64,000 nucleotides of DNA from Bradyrhizobium stylosanthis (GCF_001641335.1 NZ_LVEM01000002.1:1157663-1221662); one strand, 5' to 3'. Shown: positions 36,525 to 44,970, counted from the stretch's first letter. The notes: generated from the letters alone by a model not told the origin. A program made the numbers and translations.

Positions 36525-37838
36525 CTACCCTTCCTTCGCGAACGCCGCCTCCATCGCCTTCCTTGTTTTGATCGTCTCGTTGTTGGCGTCGAACTCGACG
36601 TCGCTCCAGCGCACGATCTCGCCATGGGCGACGTCGTGCTTCAGCTTGAGATGGTGGGCGAGGCCAATCGGCAGGGCGCTCGCCTTCAGGCTCGCGGCCG
36701 CCGGCACCAGCTTGCCCCACACGGTGTAGCCGCCTTCGCCGTCCAGCATCTCGCCGGCGCGAAGGTTGCGCTTGGCCACGGCGGCGACGTCGCCGCGGAA
36801 GCCGTAGGGCTGGCCGGTCGGCTCGCCGCGCAGCGCGGCCGACAGGATCGAGATGTTCAGCTCCAGCCCGATCAAATGATAGGGCTTGTACATCGCGGCG
36901 AAGCGTCCGCTGGCATCGGTCTTCAGGCCGTATTGCCTGAAGCAGTCGGCGGCGTAATCGTTCGGTGCCTCCAGCACGACATAGACGCCCCAGCGCAGAT
37001 CGCGAAACACCGGCCGTCCGTCGCGCTCGAGCGAGGAGACCACCTCCACCACGCCGGACCGCTCCAGCACGCCGCCGCGCGAACGCGGGCGCATGATGTG
37101 CGGCAGATCGTCGACGCCGCAGGGCGGGAACAGCAGACCTTCCGCGGGCACGTCGAGGCCGCAGGCGTTGGCGATCGCGGCCATCTCGATCGCCGATTTG
37201 GTGCCGTCGAGGAAGGAGTTGAACATCTGCGGGTTCATGCCGGCCGACTGCGCTTCGCCCGCGGTCAGCCCGTAATGCTGCCAGACGCCGTCGGGCGTCA
37301 CGTCGTGATAGGCCGGCAGGTATTTCGTGCCCTTGCCCGCGGCGACCACGCGAAAACCGGTGGCGCGGGCCCAGTCGACCATTTCCGCGGTCAATGCCGG
37401 CTGGTCGCCATAGGCGAGCGAATAGACCACGCCGGCTTTGCGTGCCTCCTCGGCGAGCAGCGGGCCCGCCAGCACGTCGGCCTCGACATTGACCATCACG
37501 ACATGCTTGCCCGCCGCGATCGCGGCGCGCGCATGGCGGATGCCGACGGCGGGATTGCCGGTCGCCTCCACCACCACGTCCATGGCGCCGCCGGCGATGG
37601 CGCGCGCCCCGTCGTCGGTGAACACGGTTTTGGCGATCTGCTCGGCGCTCCAGCCGACGGTCCGGCAGGCCTCGCGCGCGCGCTCGCGGTCGATATCGAC
37701 GATGATGGGCACCTGCAGTCCCTGCGTGTGCGGCACCTGTGCGAGAAACATCGAGCCGAATTTGCCCGCGCCGATCAGCACGACGCGGACAGGCTTGCCG
37801 GCGGACGCGCGGGCCTGGAGGAGGCGGAAGAGATTCAT
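36525..37838 (-). CDS. NAD(P)-dependent dehydrogenase with SAF domain
   Basis: A 437-residue protein. The N-terminal Rossmann domain is VRVVLIGAGKFGSMFLAQV (about residue 17), with VVVEATGNPAVG and a catalytic domain of homoserine-dehydrogenase-like type; the C-terminus carries a SAF domain (RNLRAGEMLDGEGGYTVWGK). Such proteins are often annotated as flagellar P-ring FlgA-like or homoserine dehydrogenase-like, and act in sugar-acid or polyol catabolism in some bacteria. The substrate is not known here. It lies downstream of the EctD-like dioxygenase on the same strand, with a family B repeat in the 160-bp gap. A 44-bp piece of it is found at 33535. Confidence 0.72.
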   Translation of the reverse strand: MNLFRLLQARASAGKPVRVVLIGAGKFGSMFLAQVPHTQGLQVPIIVDIDRERAREACRTVGWSAEQIAKTVFTDDGARAIAGGAMDVVVEATGNPAVGIRHARAAIAAGKHVVMVNVEADVLAGPLLAEEARKAGVVYSLAYGDQPALTAEMVDWARATGFRVVAAGKGTKYLPAYHDVTPDGVWQHYGLTAGEAQSAGMNPQMFNSFLDGTKSAIEMAAIANACGLDVPAEGLLFPPCGVDDLPHIMRPRSRGGVLERSGVVEVVSSLERDGRPVFRDLRWGVYVVLEAPNDYAADCFRQYGLKTDASGRFAAMYKPYHLIGLELNISILSAALRGEPTGQPYGFRGDVAAVAKRNLRAGEMLDGEGGYTVWGKLVPAAASLKASALPIGLAHHLKLKHDVAHGEIVRWSDVEFDANNETIKTRKAMEAAFAKEG

Positions 37839-37860
37839 GGGGGACTGTCCTAGCAATGAT

Positions 37861-37995
37861 CGTGTCCCGGACGCGATGCAGCGTGCAACGCTGCTTCGCA
37901 GAGCCGGGACCCAGAAGGAAAATTATCCGTATCGTATGGGCCCCGGCTCTGCAGCGCATCGTCGAAGAGACGCTGCGCTGCGTCCGGGGCACGAG
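37861..37995. repeat. Palindromic intergenic repeat, family B (copy 2)
   Basis: Begins GTGTCCCGGACGCGATGCAGCGTGCAACGCTGC and ends GCGCTGCGTCCGGGGCACGAG, with an inner GAGCCGGGACCC / GGGCCCCGGCTC pair. It fills the space between the dioxygenase and dehydrogenase genes. Confidence 0.78.
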
Positions 37996-38001
37996 ACCAG
38001 T

Positions 38002-38802
38002 TTACTCCGCGGCCTGCCGCGGTGCCCGTGCCAGCCTCACCAGCGCATCGTCGTCCACCGTCTTGATCGGCGCGAAATCGCGATGCGCGATGTAGTCCGG
38101 CCGTGTCGGGGTGCGGATGTAGTTCGAGACCGCGTTCAGCGTCAGGTACACGATCTTGCGCGGGAAGGGCGTGATGTTGCCGGCCGAGCCATGCACGAGA
38201 TTGCCGTGGAACATCAGCATGCCGCCGGGCTTGCCGGTGGGCGCGACGATGCCGCCCTGCTTGACGAGGCGCGTCACCGTGTCCTCGTCCAGCGTCCATA
38301 GCGGATAGGAGGTGGTGGCGAGGTCGTGCGAGGCTTCGAGATCGCCGGCATTCTGGCTGCGCGGCACCAGCATCAGGGGACCGTTGATCGGCATCACCTC
38401 GTCGAGGAAGATCGCGATGTTCATCGCCCGCGGCTCCGGCATGCCGTCGTCGCGCTTCCAGGTGCCGTAATCCTGGTGCCACTGCCAGACGTCGCCGGTG
38501 AAGGCCGATTTCGCGTTGATCTTGAACTGGTGCATGTAGACCGGCTCGCCGAACAATTGCTCGACCGGGTCGATCATGCGCGGATGCGCGCCGAGAATGC
38601 CGAACGCCTCGTTGTAGAGATGCGCGGCAAAGGCCGTGCGCGGCGCGCCGCTCTTCTCGCGCCACACCTCGGGCCGGTTGGCGTCGTAGATGCCGACCGC
38701 CTCGCGCGCGAGCAAATCGACCTCCTCCTGGCTGAACAGCTCGGGCAGGAACAGCCAACCCTCGCGGTGGAAGAACTCCAATTGCTCCTGAGACAGTTTC
38801 AT
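38002..38802 (-). CDS. Phytanoyl-CoA dioxygenase family (EctD-like) Fe(II)/2-oxoglutarate oxygenase
   Basis: A 266-residue cytoplasmic oxygenase. The iron ligands are seen as His109 and Asp111 in WQWHQDYGTWKRDDGMPEPR and His204 in NLVHGSAGNITPFPR, the latter followed by Arg215, a probable 2-oxoglutarate ligand. The segment around residue 109 strongly resembles the ectoine hydroxylase signature (FHSDFETWHxEDGMP). No ectABC or transporter for ectoine is adjacent, so hydroxylation of a different small substrate is possible. GGAGGA precedes the ATG. Probably in one unit with the SAF dehydrogenase and the GntR regulator. Confidence 0.8.
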   Translation of the reverse strand: MKLSQEQLEFFHREGWLFLPELFSQEEVDLLAREAVGIYDANRPEVWREKSGAPRTAFAAHLYNEAFGILGAHPRMIDPVEQLFGEPVYMHQFKINAKSAFTGDVWQWHQDYGTWKRDDGMPEPRAMNIAIFLDEVMPINGPLMLVPRSQNAGDLEASHDLATTSYPLWTLDEDTVTRLVKQGGIVAPTGKPGGMLMFHGNLVHGSAGNITPFPRKIVYLTLNAVSNYIRTPTRPDYIAHRDFAPIKTVDDDALVRLARAPRQAAE

Positions 38803-38837
38803 GGGTCGTCCTCCTGTTTTGTTTATTTGTTCTCTCT

Positions 38838-38960
38838 CTCGTCATGCCCGGGCTTGTCCCGGGCATCCACGTTCTTCGAGCGTGAGGCAAAGACGTGGAT
38901 AGCCGGGCATAGGCCAGCGGAAGCGACGCCGTTCTTCGAACGTCTATGCCCCGCCATGAC
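38838..38960. repeat. Palindromic intergenic repeat, family D (copy 3)
   Basis: CGTCATGCCCGGGCTTGTCCCGGGCATCCACG at one end, GATAGCCGGGCAT and CGCCATGACG at the other, with an inserted inverted piece (GTTCTTCGAGCG...GTTCTTCGAACG). It separates the GntR gene from the dioxygenase gene. Confidence 0.75.
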
Positions 38961-38971
38961 GCCGTTTGCGG

Positions 38972-39649
38972 TTAAGCCGCCGCCTCGTCGCTCGCCCTCA
39001 ATCTCTCCTCGGTCATCCGTCCAGCGGTCTGCGCATGCGCCAGCGCCGCGCGCTCGGCTGCCTTCGCATCGCCCGCGAAAATGTGTCCGGCAATGTCGGC
39101 ATGCTCGGCCCAGGCGCTGTCGCGATAGTCGAGCTCCGACAGCACGGTCGCCATCGAGCGGCGCATATGCGGCCATTGCGGCGAGATCGTTTCCTCGATC
39201 ACGGGATTGCCGGCGAGATGGTAGATCGCGCGGTGGAATTCGACGTCGAGCGCGATGAGCTCGGCAAGCGACGTCTTGCGGTCGATGCCGCGTCCGGCGG
39301 CGAGCGCCGCCTCCAGCCGTGCACGTCCCGCCGCGTCCTTGCCGGCGCGCATGGCTGCAAGCTGTGCCGCGAGCGCGTCGATCGCGCCGCGCACCTCGTA
39401 GAGCTGGCGGATGCGCGAGGGATCGAGCTGGGTCACCTCGAAGCCGCGCTTGCCGCTCTCGGCGACGAGGCCCTGCCGGTGCAGCAGATGCAGGGCATGC
39501 GAGACCGGCTGGCGTGAGACGCCGAGCTTGTCAGCCAGCTCGTTCTGCCGGATGCGCTGGCCGGGCTGCAGCGTGCGATCGGAGATCGCCTCCAGGATGC
39601 GCGCGTAGACCTGGTCGATCAGGTTCGGAAGCGGGTCGAGGGGTATCAC
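38972..39649 (-). CDS. GntR-family (FCD domain) regulator
   Basis: A 225-residue FadR-subfamily GntR regulator. The winged helix is about residues 10-75 (GQRIRQNELADKLGVSRQPVSHALHLL), then an all-helical FCD effector domain with the metal-site pattern LDVEFHRAIYHLAGN. Members of this group mostly sense carboxylates or sugar acids. The start is GTG at 39649, with GGAG 9 nt upstream; a perfect 20-bp palindrome lies 19 bp further up. It is followed on the same strand by the dioxygenase and dehydrogenase genes and probably controls them. Confidence 0.83.
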   Translation of the reverse strand: MIPLDPLPNLIDQVYARILEAISDRTLQPGQRIRQNELADKLGVSRQPVSHALHLLHRQGLVAESGKRGFEVTQLDPSRIRQLYEVRGAIDALAAQLAAMRAGKDAAGRARLEAALAAGRGIDRKTSLAELIALDVEFHRAIYHLAGNPVIEETISPQWPHMRRSMATVLSELDYRDSAWAEHADIAGHIFAGDAKAAERAALAHAQTAGRMTEERLRASDEAAA

Positions 39650-39668
39650 GTCGGCAGCTCCGAAGAGG

Positions 39669-39688
39669 GAATACGGAATTCCGTATTC
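39669..39688. promoter_or_regulatory. Perfect 20-bp palindrome: probable GntR operator
   Basis: GAATACGGAATTCCGTATTC, fully symmetric, 19 bp before the GTG of the GntR gene. The ATAC...GTAT half-sites are of the size bound by FCD-type GntR dimers. Confidence 0.65.
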
Positions 39689-39838
39689 GAAGCTACTGCG
39701 GTAGGGGCAGGGCGTCAAGCACGGCCCGAGGCCGCGTCAGCCGTCCCGGTTCCGCAAAACTAAGTCATTGATATCGCTAGAGCCGGTCTACTGTGCATGG
39801 GGTTGTTTTCGAGCAAAGGTCGCGGCTGGCCCCGGCGC

Positions 39839-41089
39839 CTACTTCTTCTTGCCCTGCTCGATCAGCATCCGGCTCATCAGATAAAGCCGGGGCACGATCG
39901 AGTTGGTGTCGATGAACTCGTCGCGGGCGTGGTAGCCGAAGCCGGCGAGGCCGAAGCTCTCGACCACGATCGCCTTGCCGCTGCGATTGGCATAGCCGGC
40001 GTCCGTGGCGCCGCCGGTCATCTCGACGATGTCGAGCTTGCGGTCGATCTCGGCATAGATCGCCTGTCCCTCCTGCGCCAGCGCGCGGCCGCGATCGCTG
40101 GCGACGAAGGGCGGTCGCCCCGCCACGATATTCACGGTCGTCTCGGTGTCGGGCACGAGCCTGGTCTTCAGCTTCGCGTCGATGGCCGCCTGCAGCTTGG
40201 CGATGCCATCAGGGATGGTGAGACGAATGTCGGCGCCGGCCTCGGCGTCCTCCGGAATCTGATTGCGTACCGTGCCGGCCTTCGCCGTCGTCCAATTGAG
40301 CTGGGTGCCCGGGATCGACTTGGCGACGTCCTGCGTCTGGAGCAGTTGATGCGAGAGCTCGATCAGTGCGTTGCGGCCGCGATCGGGGGCCGCGCCGGCA
40401 TGCGACGCGCGGCCCTTCACCTTCATGATGCCCGTCGCGGTACCGCTGGCCCCCAAGAGCAGCGAGTCGTTCTTGGCCGGAGGCGAGGCCGCCGTCGGCT
40501 CGCAGGAGAGCACGACGTCGTGCTGGTCGGCGAGCTCGGCGATGATCTCGCCCGAGCCGATCGAGCCGACCTCCTCGTCGGGATTGAACGAGACGGTGAG
40601 CGTGGCGTAGTCCTTCCAGCCGGCGTCCTTGAGGATCTTGAGCGCGTGCAGCACCACGGCGATGCCGCCCTTGTCGTCGGCGATGCCGGGTCCGAAAATC
40701 TTGGTGCCATCGACATGGTACGGCTCGCTGGCGAGGATGCCGCGCTGATAGACCGTGTCCATATGCGCGATCAGCATCAGCTTGCGCGTGCCTGAGCCCT
40801 TGAACGTCGCGATCACCATGTCGGCGCCGACGCCGGCCGTGGTCTTGCGCCGCTCTGTGGCCGCGCCGAGCGCCTTCAGCCGTCCTTCCGTGAAGTCGGC
40901 CATCTTCTTCAGGCCCTCGACGTCGCTGCTGCCGCTCTCGATCATCACCATGTCGCGCAAGGTCTCGATCAGCGGCGCCTTCTCCTGCTCGGCCGCGGCC
41001 TTCAGCTTCTCGTCGGCGGCCGCGAGCGCATGGTTGCTGCCGGCAACGAGAGCGAGCACGGCGAGCAGGGGAATGAAGCGGGTTTTCAT
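39839..41089 (-). CDS. Exported M20 metallopeptidase (carboxypeptidase G2-like)
   Basis: A 416-residue zinc exopeptidase with a signal peptide (KTRFIPLLAVLALVAGSNHALA). Metal-site motifs: LIAHMDTV (His and Asp), GPGIADDKGG (bridging Asp), FNPDEEVGS (catalytic Glu, Glu ligand), SCEPT and GYHARDEF (C-terminal His). Carboxypeptidase G2 relatives remove C-terminal Glu from folate analogues or peptides. It is probably periplasmic. GGA about 9 nt upstream marks the ATG at 41089. It ends 190 bp from the GntR gene; the gap 39689-39838 shows nothing. Confidence 0.82.
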   Translation of the reverse strand: MKTRFIPLLAVLALVAGSNHALAAADEKLKAAAEQEKAPLIETLRDMVMIESGSSDVEGLKKMADFTEGRLKALGAATERRKTTAGVGADMVIATFKGSGTRKLMLIAHMDTVYQRGILASEPYHVDGTKIFGPGIADDKGGIAVVLHALKILKDAGWKDYATLTVSFNPDEEVGSIGSGEIIAELADQHDVVLSCEPTAASPPAKNDSLLLGASGTATGIMKVKGRASHAGAAPDRGRNALIELSHQLLQTQDVAKSIPGTQLNWTTAKAGTVRNQIPEDAEAGADIRLTIPDGIAKLQAAIDAKLKTRLVPDTETTVNIVAGRPPFVASDRGRALAQEGQAIYAEIDRKLDIVEMTGGATDAGYANRSGKAIVVESFGLAGFGYHARDEFIDTNSIVPRLYLMSRMLIEQGKKK

Positions 41090-41175
41090 CGAAATGTCCT
41101 TTCGCGTCTTGAGGAGCGTCACCGCGCGATTGTGCGGAAAGCCTAGCACCGGGAAAGGCGCGATGCCACGCCGGC

Positions 41176-42045
41176 CTAGCGCTCCAGCACCTCCACCTCC
41201 ATCGCGGCGATTGTGTCCGCGTCGGCCACCGCCTCGATTGCAGCGATCCGGTCGGCGTTGAAGGCGACGCGCAGCGCGATGCGCAACCGTCCGCCGAGGA
41301 TGACGGCAACGCCCATTTCGCCATCCACCATTGCCGTGCGCGCGGCCTGGGCGCGGCCCTTGTAGAGCTGCGCGACCGCATCGGCGCCGCGGATCTCCGG
41401 CAGCGTGCCGAGCCGCACCGCGGCGTCGTCGGCGCGGAATACGACATCGGGATCCAGCATCGCGAGCAGGCCCTCGAAATCGCCCTCGCGCGAAGCCTTG
41501 AGGAAGGCATCGACGATCTTGCGCTGGTGCGACAGGTTTGCGTCGGGCACCGGCGCGCCCTGCACGCGCCGGCGCGCACGGCTGGCCAGCTGGCGCGATG
41601 CATCGACCGAGCGTCCCACGATCGGCGCGATCTCCTCGAACGGCACAGCGAACATGTCGTGCAGCACGAAGGCGAGCCGCTCGACCGGCTGCAGGGTCTC
41701 CAGCACGACCAGCAGCGCCGCGCCGACGGAATCGGCCATCTCAGCCTCGCGCTCGCGCGTCTCGTCGACCGGTTCCGGCACATGCGGGCCCATCGGGTCC
41801 TCGCGGCGCGACTTCCGGGCGCGCAGCATGTCGAGGCAGATGCGCGCGACCACGGTGGTCAGCCAGCCGCGCAAATTCGCGACATCGGACATGTCGTAGC
41901 GGCTGACCCGCAGCCAGGCCTCCTGCACGGCATCGTCCACCTCGGCGCCCGACCCCAGCATCCGGTAAGCGACCGCACGCAGATGGTCTCTGCTGGCCTC
42001 GAACTGGCGGCTGAGAAAATTCTCGTCAAGATTTTCTTCGGTCAT
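41176..42045 (-). CDS. ECF41-type sigma factor with SnoaL-like C-terminal domain
   Basis: A 289-residue sigma factor. Region 2 is about residues 10-80 (AEVDDAVQEAWLRVSRYD), region 4 about 115-165 (VERLAFVLHDMFAVPFEEIAPIVGRSVDASRQLASRARRR), and an NTF2/SnoaL-like extension fills residues 175-289. The interdomain HVPEP (88-92) parallels the WLPEP motif, and FNADRI near 262 parallels the NPDKL motif of group ECF41, whose C-terminal domain regulates its own activity instead of an anti-sigma factor. The divergent AhpD-like gene is the expected ECF41 partner. Confidence 0.85.
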   Translation of the reverse strand: MTEENLDENFLSRQFEASRDHLRAVAYRMLGSGAEVDDAVQEAWLRVSRYDMSDVANLRGWLTTVVARICLDMLRARKSRREDPMGPHVPEPVDETREREAEMADSVGAALLVVLETLQPVERLAFVLHDMFAVPFEEIAPIVGRSVDASRQLASRARRRVQGAPVPDANLSHQRKIVDAFLKASREGDFEGLLAMLDPDVVFRADDAAVRLGTLPEIRGADAVAQLYKGRAQAARTAMVDGEMGVAVILGGRLRIALRVAFNADRIAAIEAVADADTIAAMEVEVLER

Positions 42046-42046
42046 C

Positions 42047-42073
42047 GGTCACATTCCCTCATCGCGATCCGTC
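42047..42073 (+). promoter_or_regulatory. Candidate ECF41 promoter for the AhpD-like gene
   Basis: GGTCACA (42047-42053), 16 bp, then CGTC (42070-42073), against the ECF41 consensus TGTCACA-N16-CGTC as I recall it. It directs plus-strand transcription, with the leader about 65 nt before the ATG at 42144. It lies 2 bp outside the divergent sigma gene start. Confidence 0.6.
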
Positions 42074-42143
42074 ATGCCCATGACGAAGCCAATCCGGCCG
42101 ATGTGACCGGAACCTTCGAGATTCGAACGATGGAGACGAAAAA

Positions 42144-42602
42144 ATGCACGCCCGCATGAATCACCCTGTCATGGTCCTGCCCGAGGCCATGAATGTCCTG
42201 CAGTCCCTCGGCAGCCTGACCAAGCAGGGCCTGCCGGAAAAGCTTCTGGAACTGGTGCACCTGCGCGCCAGCCAGATCAATGGCTGCAGCGTCTGTGTCG
42301 ACATGCATCCGAAGATCGCCCGCAAGCTGGGGGAAACCGACGAGCGCCTGTTCGCCGTGTCGGCCTGGCGCGATGCGCCCTATTTCACCGAAGCCGAGCG
42401 CGCCGCGCTGGCGCTGACCGAAGCCGTCACGCGCCTCGCCGATCGCGAGGACCCGGTGCCGGACGCGATCTGGAACGAGGCCGCCAAGCATTTCGACGAG
42501 CGCGAGTTGGCAACGCTGATCCTCTCGATCGCCGTGATCAACGTCTGGAACCGGCTGAACGCCACGATCAAGATGCCGGTCGGTGTGTGGAAGGTGGCGT
42601 GA
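42144..42602 (+). CDS. Carboxymuconolactone decarboxylase/AhpD-family protein
   Basis: A 152-residue helical protein with the AhpD-type redox motif Cys48-Ser-Val-Cys51 and His55 (NGCSVCVDMH). Such proteins act as alkylhydroperoxidases or reductants, not true decarboxylases. GGAGA lies 9 nt before the ATG. Divergent from the ECF41 sigma factor and downstream of a matching promoter, so it is the probable main target of that sigma factor. The physiological reductant and substrate are unknown. Confidence 0.85.
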   Translation: MHARMNHPVMVLPEAMNVLQSLGSLTKQGLPEKLLELVHLRASQINGCSVCVDMHPKIARKLGETDERLFAVSAWRDAPYFTEAERAALALTEAVTRLADREDPVPDAIWNEAAKHFDERELATLILSIAVINVWNRLNATIKMPVGVWKVA

Positions 42603-42650
42603 GGCTCCTTGGCCTCTCCCCGCGCGCGGGGAGAGGCCAAAGAGACGCGC

Positions 42651-43463
42651 CTAGTCCGCCAAAAAGCTCCTCACCACCTCGCCGTACTCCAGCGGTGCCT
42701 GCTCGAACATCCAGTGGCCGGCATTGGGGATCACCGCCGTCTTGGCTCCCGCGATGTGCGCCGCCAGCACGCGCCACATCACCGACAGGCTGCCGGTGGT
42801 GGCGCCGCCGCCGATCAGCAGCGTCGGGGTCCTGATCGCCTGCGCATCGCTGAGCGTGAAAGGCCGGCGCTGCTCGTTGATCTGGCCCAGGAATGTGAGT
42901 GCGTTGTCGCGCAGCTGTTGCTTGGCCGCGGCCGGCACGCGCCGCCAGGAGCCGTCGCCTTCGATGCCCTCGTAGAAGTTCTGCAGCGCGCCTTCGAGAT
43001 CGCCGGCGCGGAGCATCTCGACCGAGCGTATCGTCTTCGCCGCCAGCGGCGGGTGCGCGGGCGTACCTTCCGGCACCGGCAGGCTGGCATCGAGATCGCC
43101 GCCGGGCTCCGCAAGCACCAGCTTGCGCAGCAGATCGGGCCGCGCCTGCGCGACGCGGAACGCGATATGCCCGCCACGCGAATGGCCCATCAGGTCGATC
43201 GGTCCGGGCTGGACCTGCTCGATGAAGGCGATCGTGTCGGCGACGTGCTGCGCCATCTTGTAGTCGTCGCCGACGGCGTCCCAATGCTCGGGAAAGAAAT
43301 GCCGCAGGCTGACCGAGATCACGCGATGGTTCTTCGAGAGCGGGCCGAGCACCGAATACCAGGTGCGGAAATCCCCGAGCGTGCCGTGCACGCAGACCAG
43401 CGGATGGCCCTCGCCAACTTCGAGATAGGCCATATCGTAACCGTTGACGTGAAAGCTCTGCAT
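42651..43463 (-). CDS. Alpha/beta hydrolase (tandem paralog 2)
   Basis: A 270-residue hydrolase with the nucleophile Ser95 in LMGHSRGGH, oxyanion HG at VCVHGTLGD, and a C-terminal His in NAGHWMFEQAP. It begins MQSFHVNGYDMAYLEVGEG, almost identical to its upstream paralog. The gene starts 2 bp after the stop of that paralog, so the two are co-transcribed. The substrate is unknown; the fold includes esterases, haloperoxidase-like and epoxide hydrolase types. Confidence 0.8.
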   Translation of the reverse strand: MQSFHVNGYDMAYLEVGEGHPLVCVHGTLGDFRTWYSVLGPLSKNHRVISVSLRHFFPEHWDAVGDDYKMAQHVADTIAFIEQVQPGPIDLMGHSRGGHIAFRVAQARPDLLRKLVLAEPGGDLDASLPVPEGTPAHPPLAAKTIRSVEMLRAGDLEGALQNFYEGIEGDGSWRRVPAAAKQQLRDNALTFLGQINEQRRPFTLSDAQAIRTPTLLIGGGATTGSLSVMWRVLAAHIAGAKTAVIPNAGHWMFEQAPLEYGEVVRSFLAD

Positions 43464-43465
43464 GA

Positions 43466-44284
43466 TCAGCTCGCCAGAAAGTCGAGAACCAGTTCGGAGT
43501 ATTTGTGCGGCGCCTGCTCGAACATCGGATGGGTCGCGTTCGGGATGATCGCCGTCTTCGAATAGGGCACATGCGCGGCCAGCGCATGCAGCACCTTGGG
43601 CAGCAGGCCCTTGGTCCGCGCGCCCAGGATGAACAGCGTCGGCATCTTGATGGACTCCGCATCCGCCTTGGAGAACGGCGGGCGGTTGTCGCGGACCTGG
43701 CCGATCAGCGTGTAGGCATTGTCGCGCAGATTCTGCTTCACCATCGCCGGCAGCCGCGGCCAGGTGCCGGCGCCCTCCAGCGTGTCGACGAAGACGGCGA
43801 GGCCGCCATCGACATCGCCGGCCGCGATCTTCTCGGCCGAGGCCGTGAACCGCGCCAGCAGCGGCGAGGGGCCGCCGACATAGTCAGGGTCGAGACTGGC
43901 ATCGAGTTCGCCGCCGGGCTCGGCCAGGATCAGCCGGCGCAGCAGGTCGGGCCGCCGCTGCGCCACGCGGAAGCAGATGTGCCCGCCGCGAGAATGGCCC
44001 ATCAAATCGACCGGGCCAAGGTCGAGCTTCTCGATGAAGGCGATGACGTCGTTAACGTGCTGGGCGATCGAATAGGTGTCGCCGACGCCGTCCCATTGCT
44101 CCGGGAAGAAGTGCCGCAGGCTGACCGCAATCAGGCGGTGCCGCTGCGTCAGCGGGCCGAGCACGCAGCCCCAGACGCGGAAGTCGTTGAGCGATCCATG
44201 CACGCAGACCAGCGGCGGGCGCCCGTTGTCTTCGCCCACGTCGAGATAGGGCATGTCGTATCCGTTGACGTGGAGGCTTTGCAT
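43466..44284 (-). CDS. Alpha/beta hydrolase (tandem paralog 1)
   Basis: A 272-residue hydrolase with Ser in LMGHSRGGH, oxyanion VCVHGSLND and His in NATHPMFEQAP. It shares VSLRHFFPEQWD and LAEPGGELDASL with the gene that follows. The ATG at 44284 is chosen because the paralog begins with the same MQS-HVNGYDM; the frame is open upstream without homology. A single-gene duplication. Divergent from ogt. Confidence 0.8.
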   Translation of the reverse strand: MQSLHVNGYDMPYLDVGEDNGRPPLVCVHGSLNDFRVWGCVLGPLTQRHRLIAVSLRHFFPEQWDGVGDTYSIAQHVNDVIAFIEKLDLGPVDLMGHSRGGHICFRVAQRRPDLLRRLILAEPGGELDASLDPDYVGGPSPLLARFTASAEKIAAGDVDGGLAVFVDTLEGAGTWPRLPAMVKQNLRDNAYTLIGQVRDNRPPFSKADAESIKMPTLFILGARTKGLLPKVLHALAAHVPYSKTAIIPNATHPMFEQAPHKYSELVLDFLAS

Positions 44285-44420
44285 TCTGGTCTCGCGGAAG
44301 AGGGACGGAACTCCTGTGCAAGATTCCCGGAAACCGGGTGGATCGCAACTATTTCCAAGCCTAGATTTAGGCCGAGAACACAATGGGGGCCTGCACGGGA
44401 AGCAAGCCAGGAACCAAGCC

Positions 44421-44963
44421 ATGACCGACCAGCATTTTGCCCTGTTCGACACCAGGATCGGCCTCTGCGCCATCGCCTGGGGCCCGCGCGGCATCAACGG
44501 CACGCAACTGCCGATGGGCGGCGAGCAGAAGATCCGCACCCGCATCACCCAGCGCCATGCCGAGGCCACCGAAGCCGAGCCGACTCCAGAGGTACAGCAG
44601 GCGATCGACCGCATGACAAAGCTGCTCGCGGGCGAGCCCGACGACCTCACCGATATCGAGCTCGACCTCGACGGCGTGCCGGAGTTCAACCGCGGCGTCT
44701 ACGCGATCGCCCGCGCCATCCCGCCCGGCAGGACCGTCACCTATGGCGACATCGCCAAGCAGCTCGGCGGCGTCCAGCTCTCGCGCGACGTCGGCCAGGC
44801 GCTCGGCCGCAACCCGTGCCCGATCGTCGTGCCCTGCCACCGCGTGCTGGCGGCCGGCAACAAGCCCGGCGGCTTTTCGGCCAATGGCGGCGTGGTGACG
44901 AAGCTGAAGATGCTGGAGATCGAAGGCGCGGTGGTGAACCACACGCCGAGCTTGTTTGATTGA
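44421..44963 (+). CDS. ogt: Methylated-DNA--protein-cysteine methyltransferase
   Basis: A 180-residue DNA repair protein which transfers the alkyl group of O6-alkylguanine to its own Cys139 in VPCHRVL. The helix-turn-helix region VTYGDIAKQLG and the GGFSANGG part of the C-terminal domain are intact. CAGGA upstream supports the ATG at 44421, though an open frame runs from 44253. The Ogt rather than Ada class is assigned because no methylphosphotriester domain is fused. Confidence 0.88.
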   Translation: MTDQHFALFDTRIGLCAIAWGPRGINGTQLPMGGEQKIRTRITQRHAEATEAEPTPEVQQAIDRMTKLLAGEPDDLTDIELDLDGVPEFNRGVYAIARAIPPGRTVTYGDIAKQLGGVQLSRDVGQALGRNPCPIVVPCHRVLAAGNKPGGFSANGGVVTKLKMLEIEGAVVNHTPSLFD

Positions 44964-44970
44964 TGCTCGG

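Noticed and set aside
36525..37838. Flagellar P-ring assembly protein FlgA
   Set aside because: The SAF domain at the C-terminus can trigger that annotation, but the N-terminal Rossmann and dehydrogenase domains and the lack of a signal peptide do not fit FlgA.
38002..38802. Ectoine hydroxylase EctD as a firm call
   Set aside because: The signature is similar but differs at several positions (WHQDYGTWKRDDGMP), and no ectABC or ectoine uptake genes are adjacent. Kept as EctD-like.
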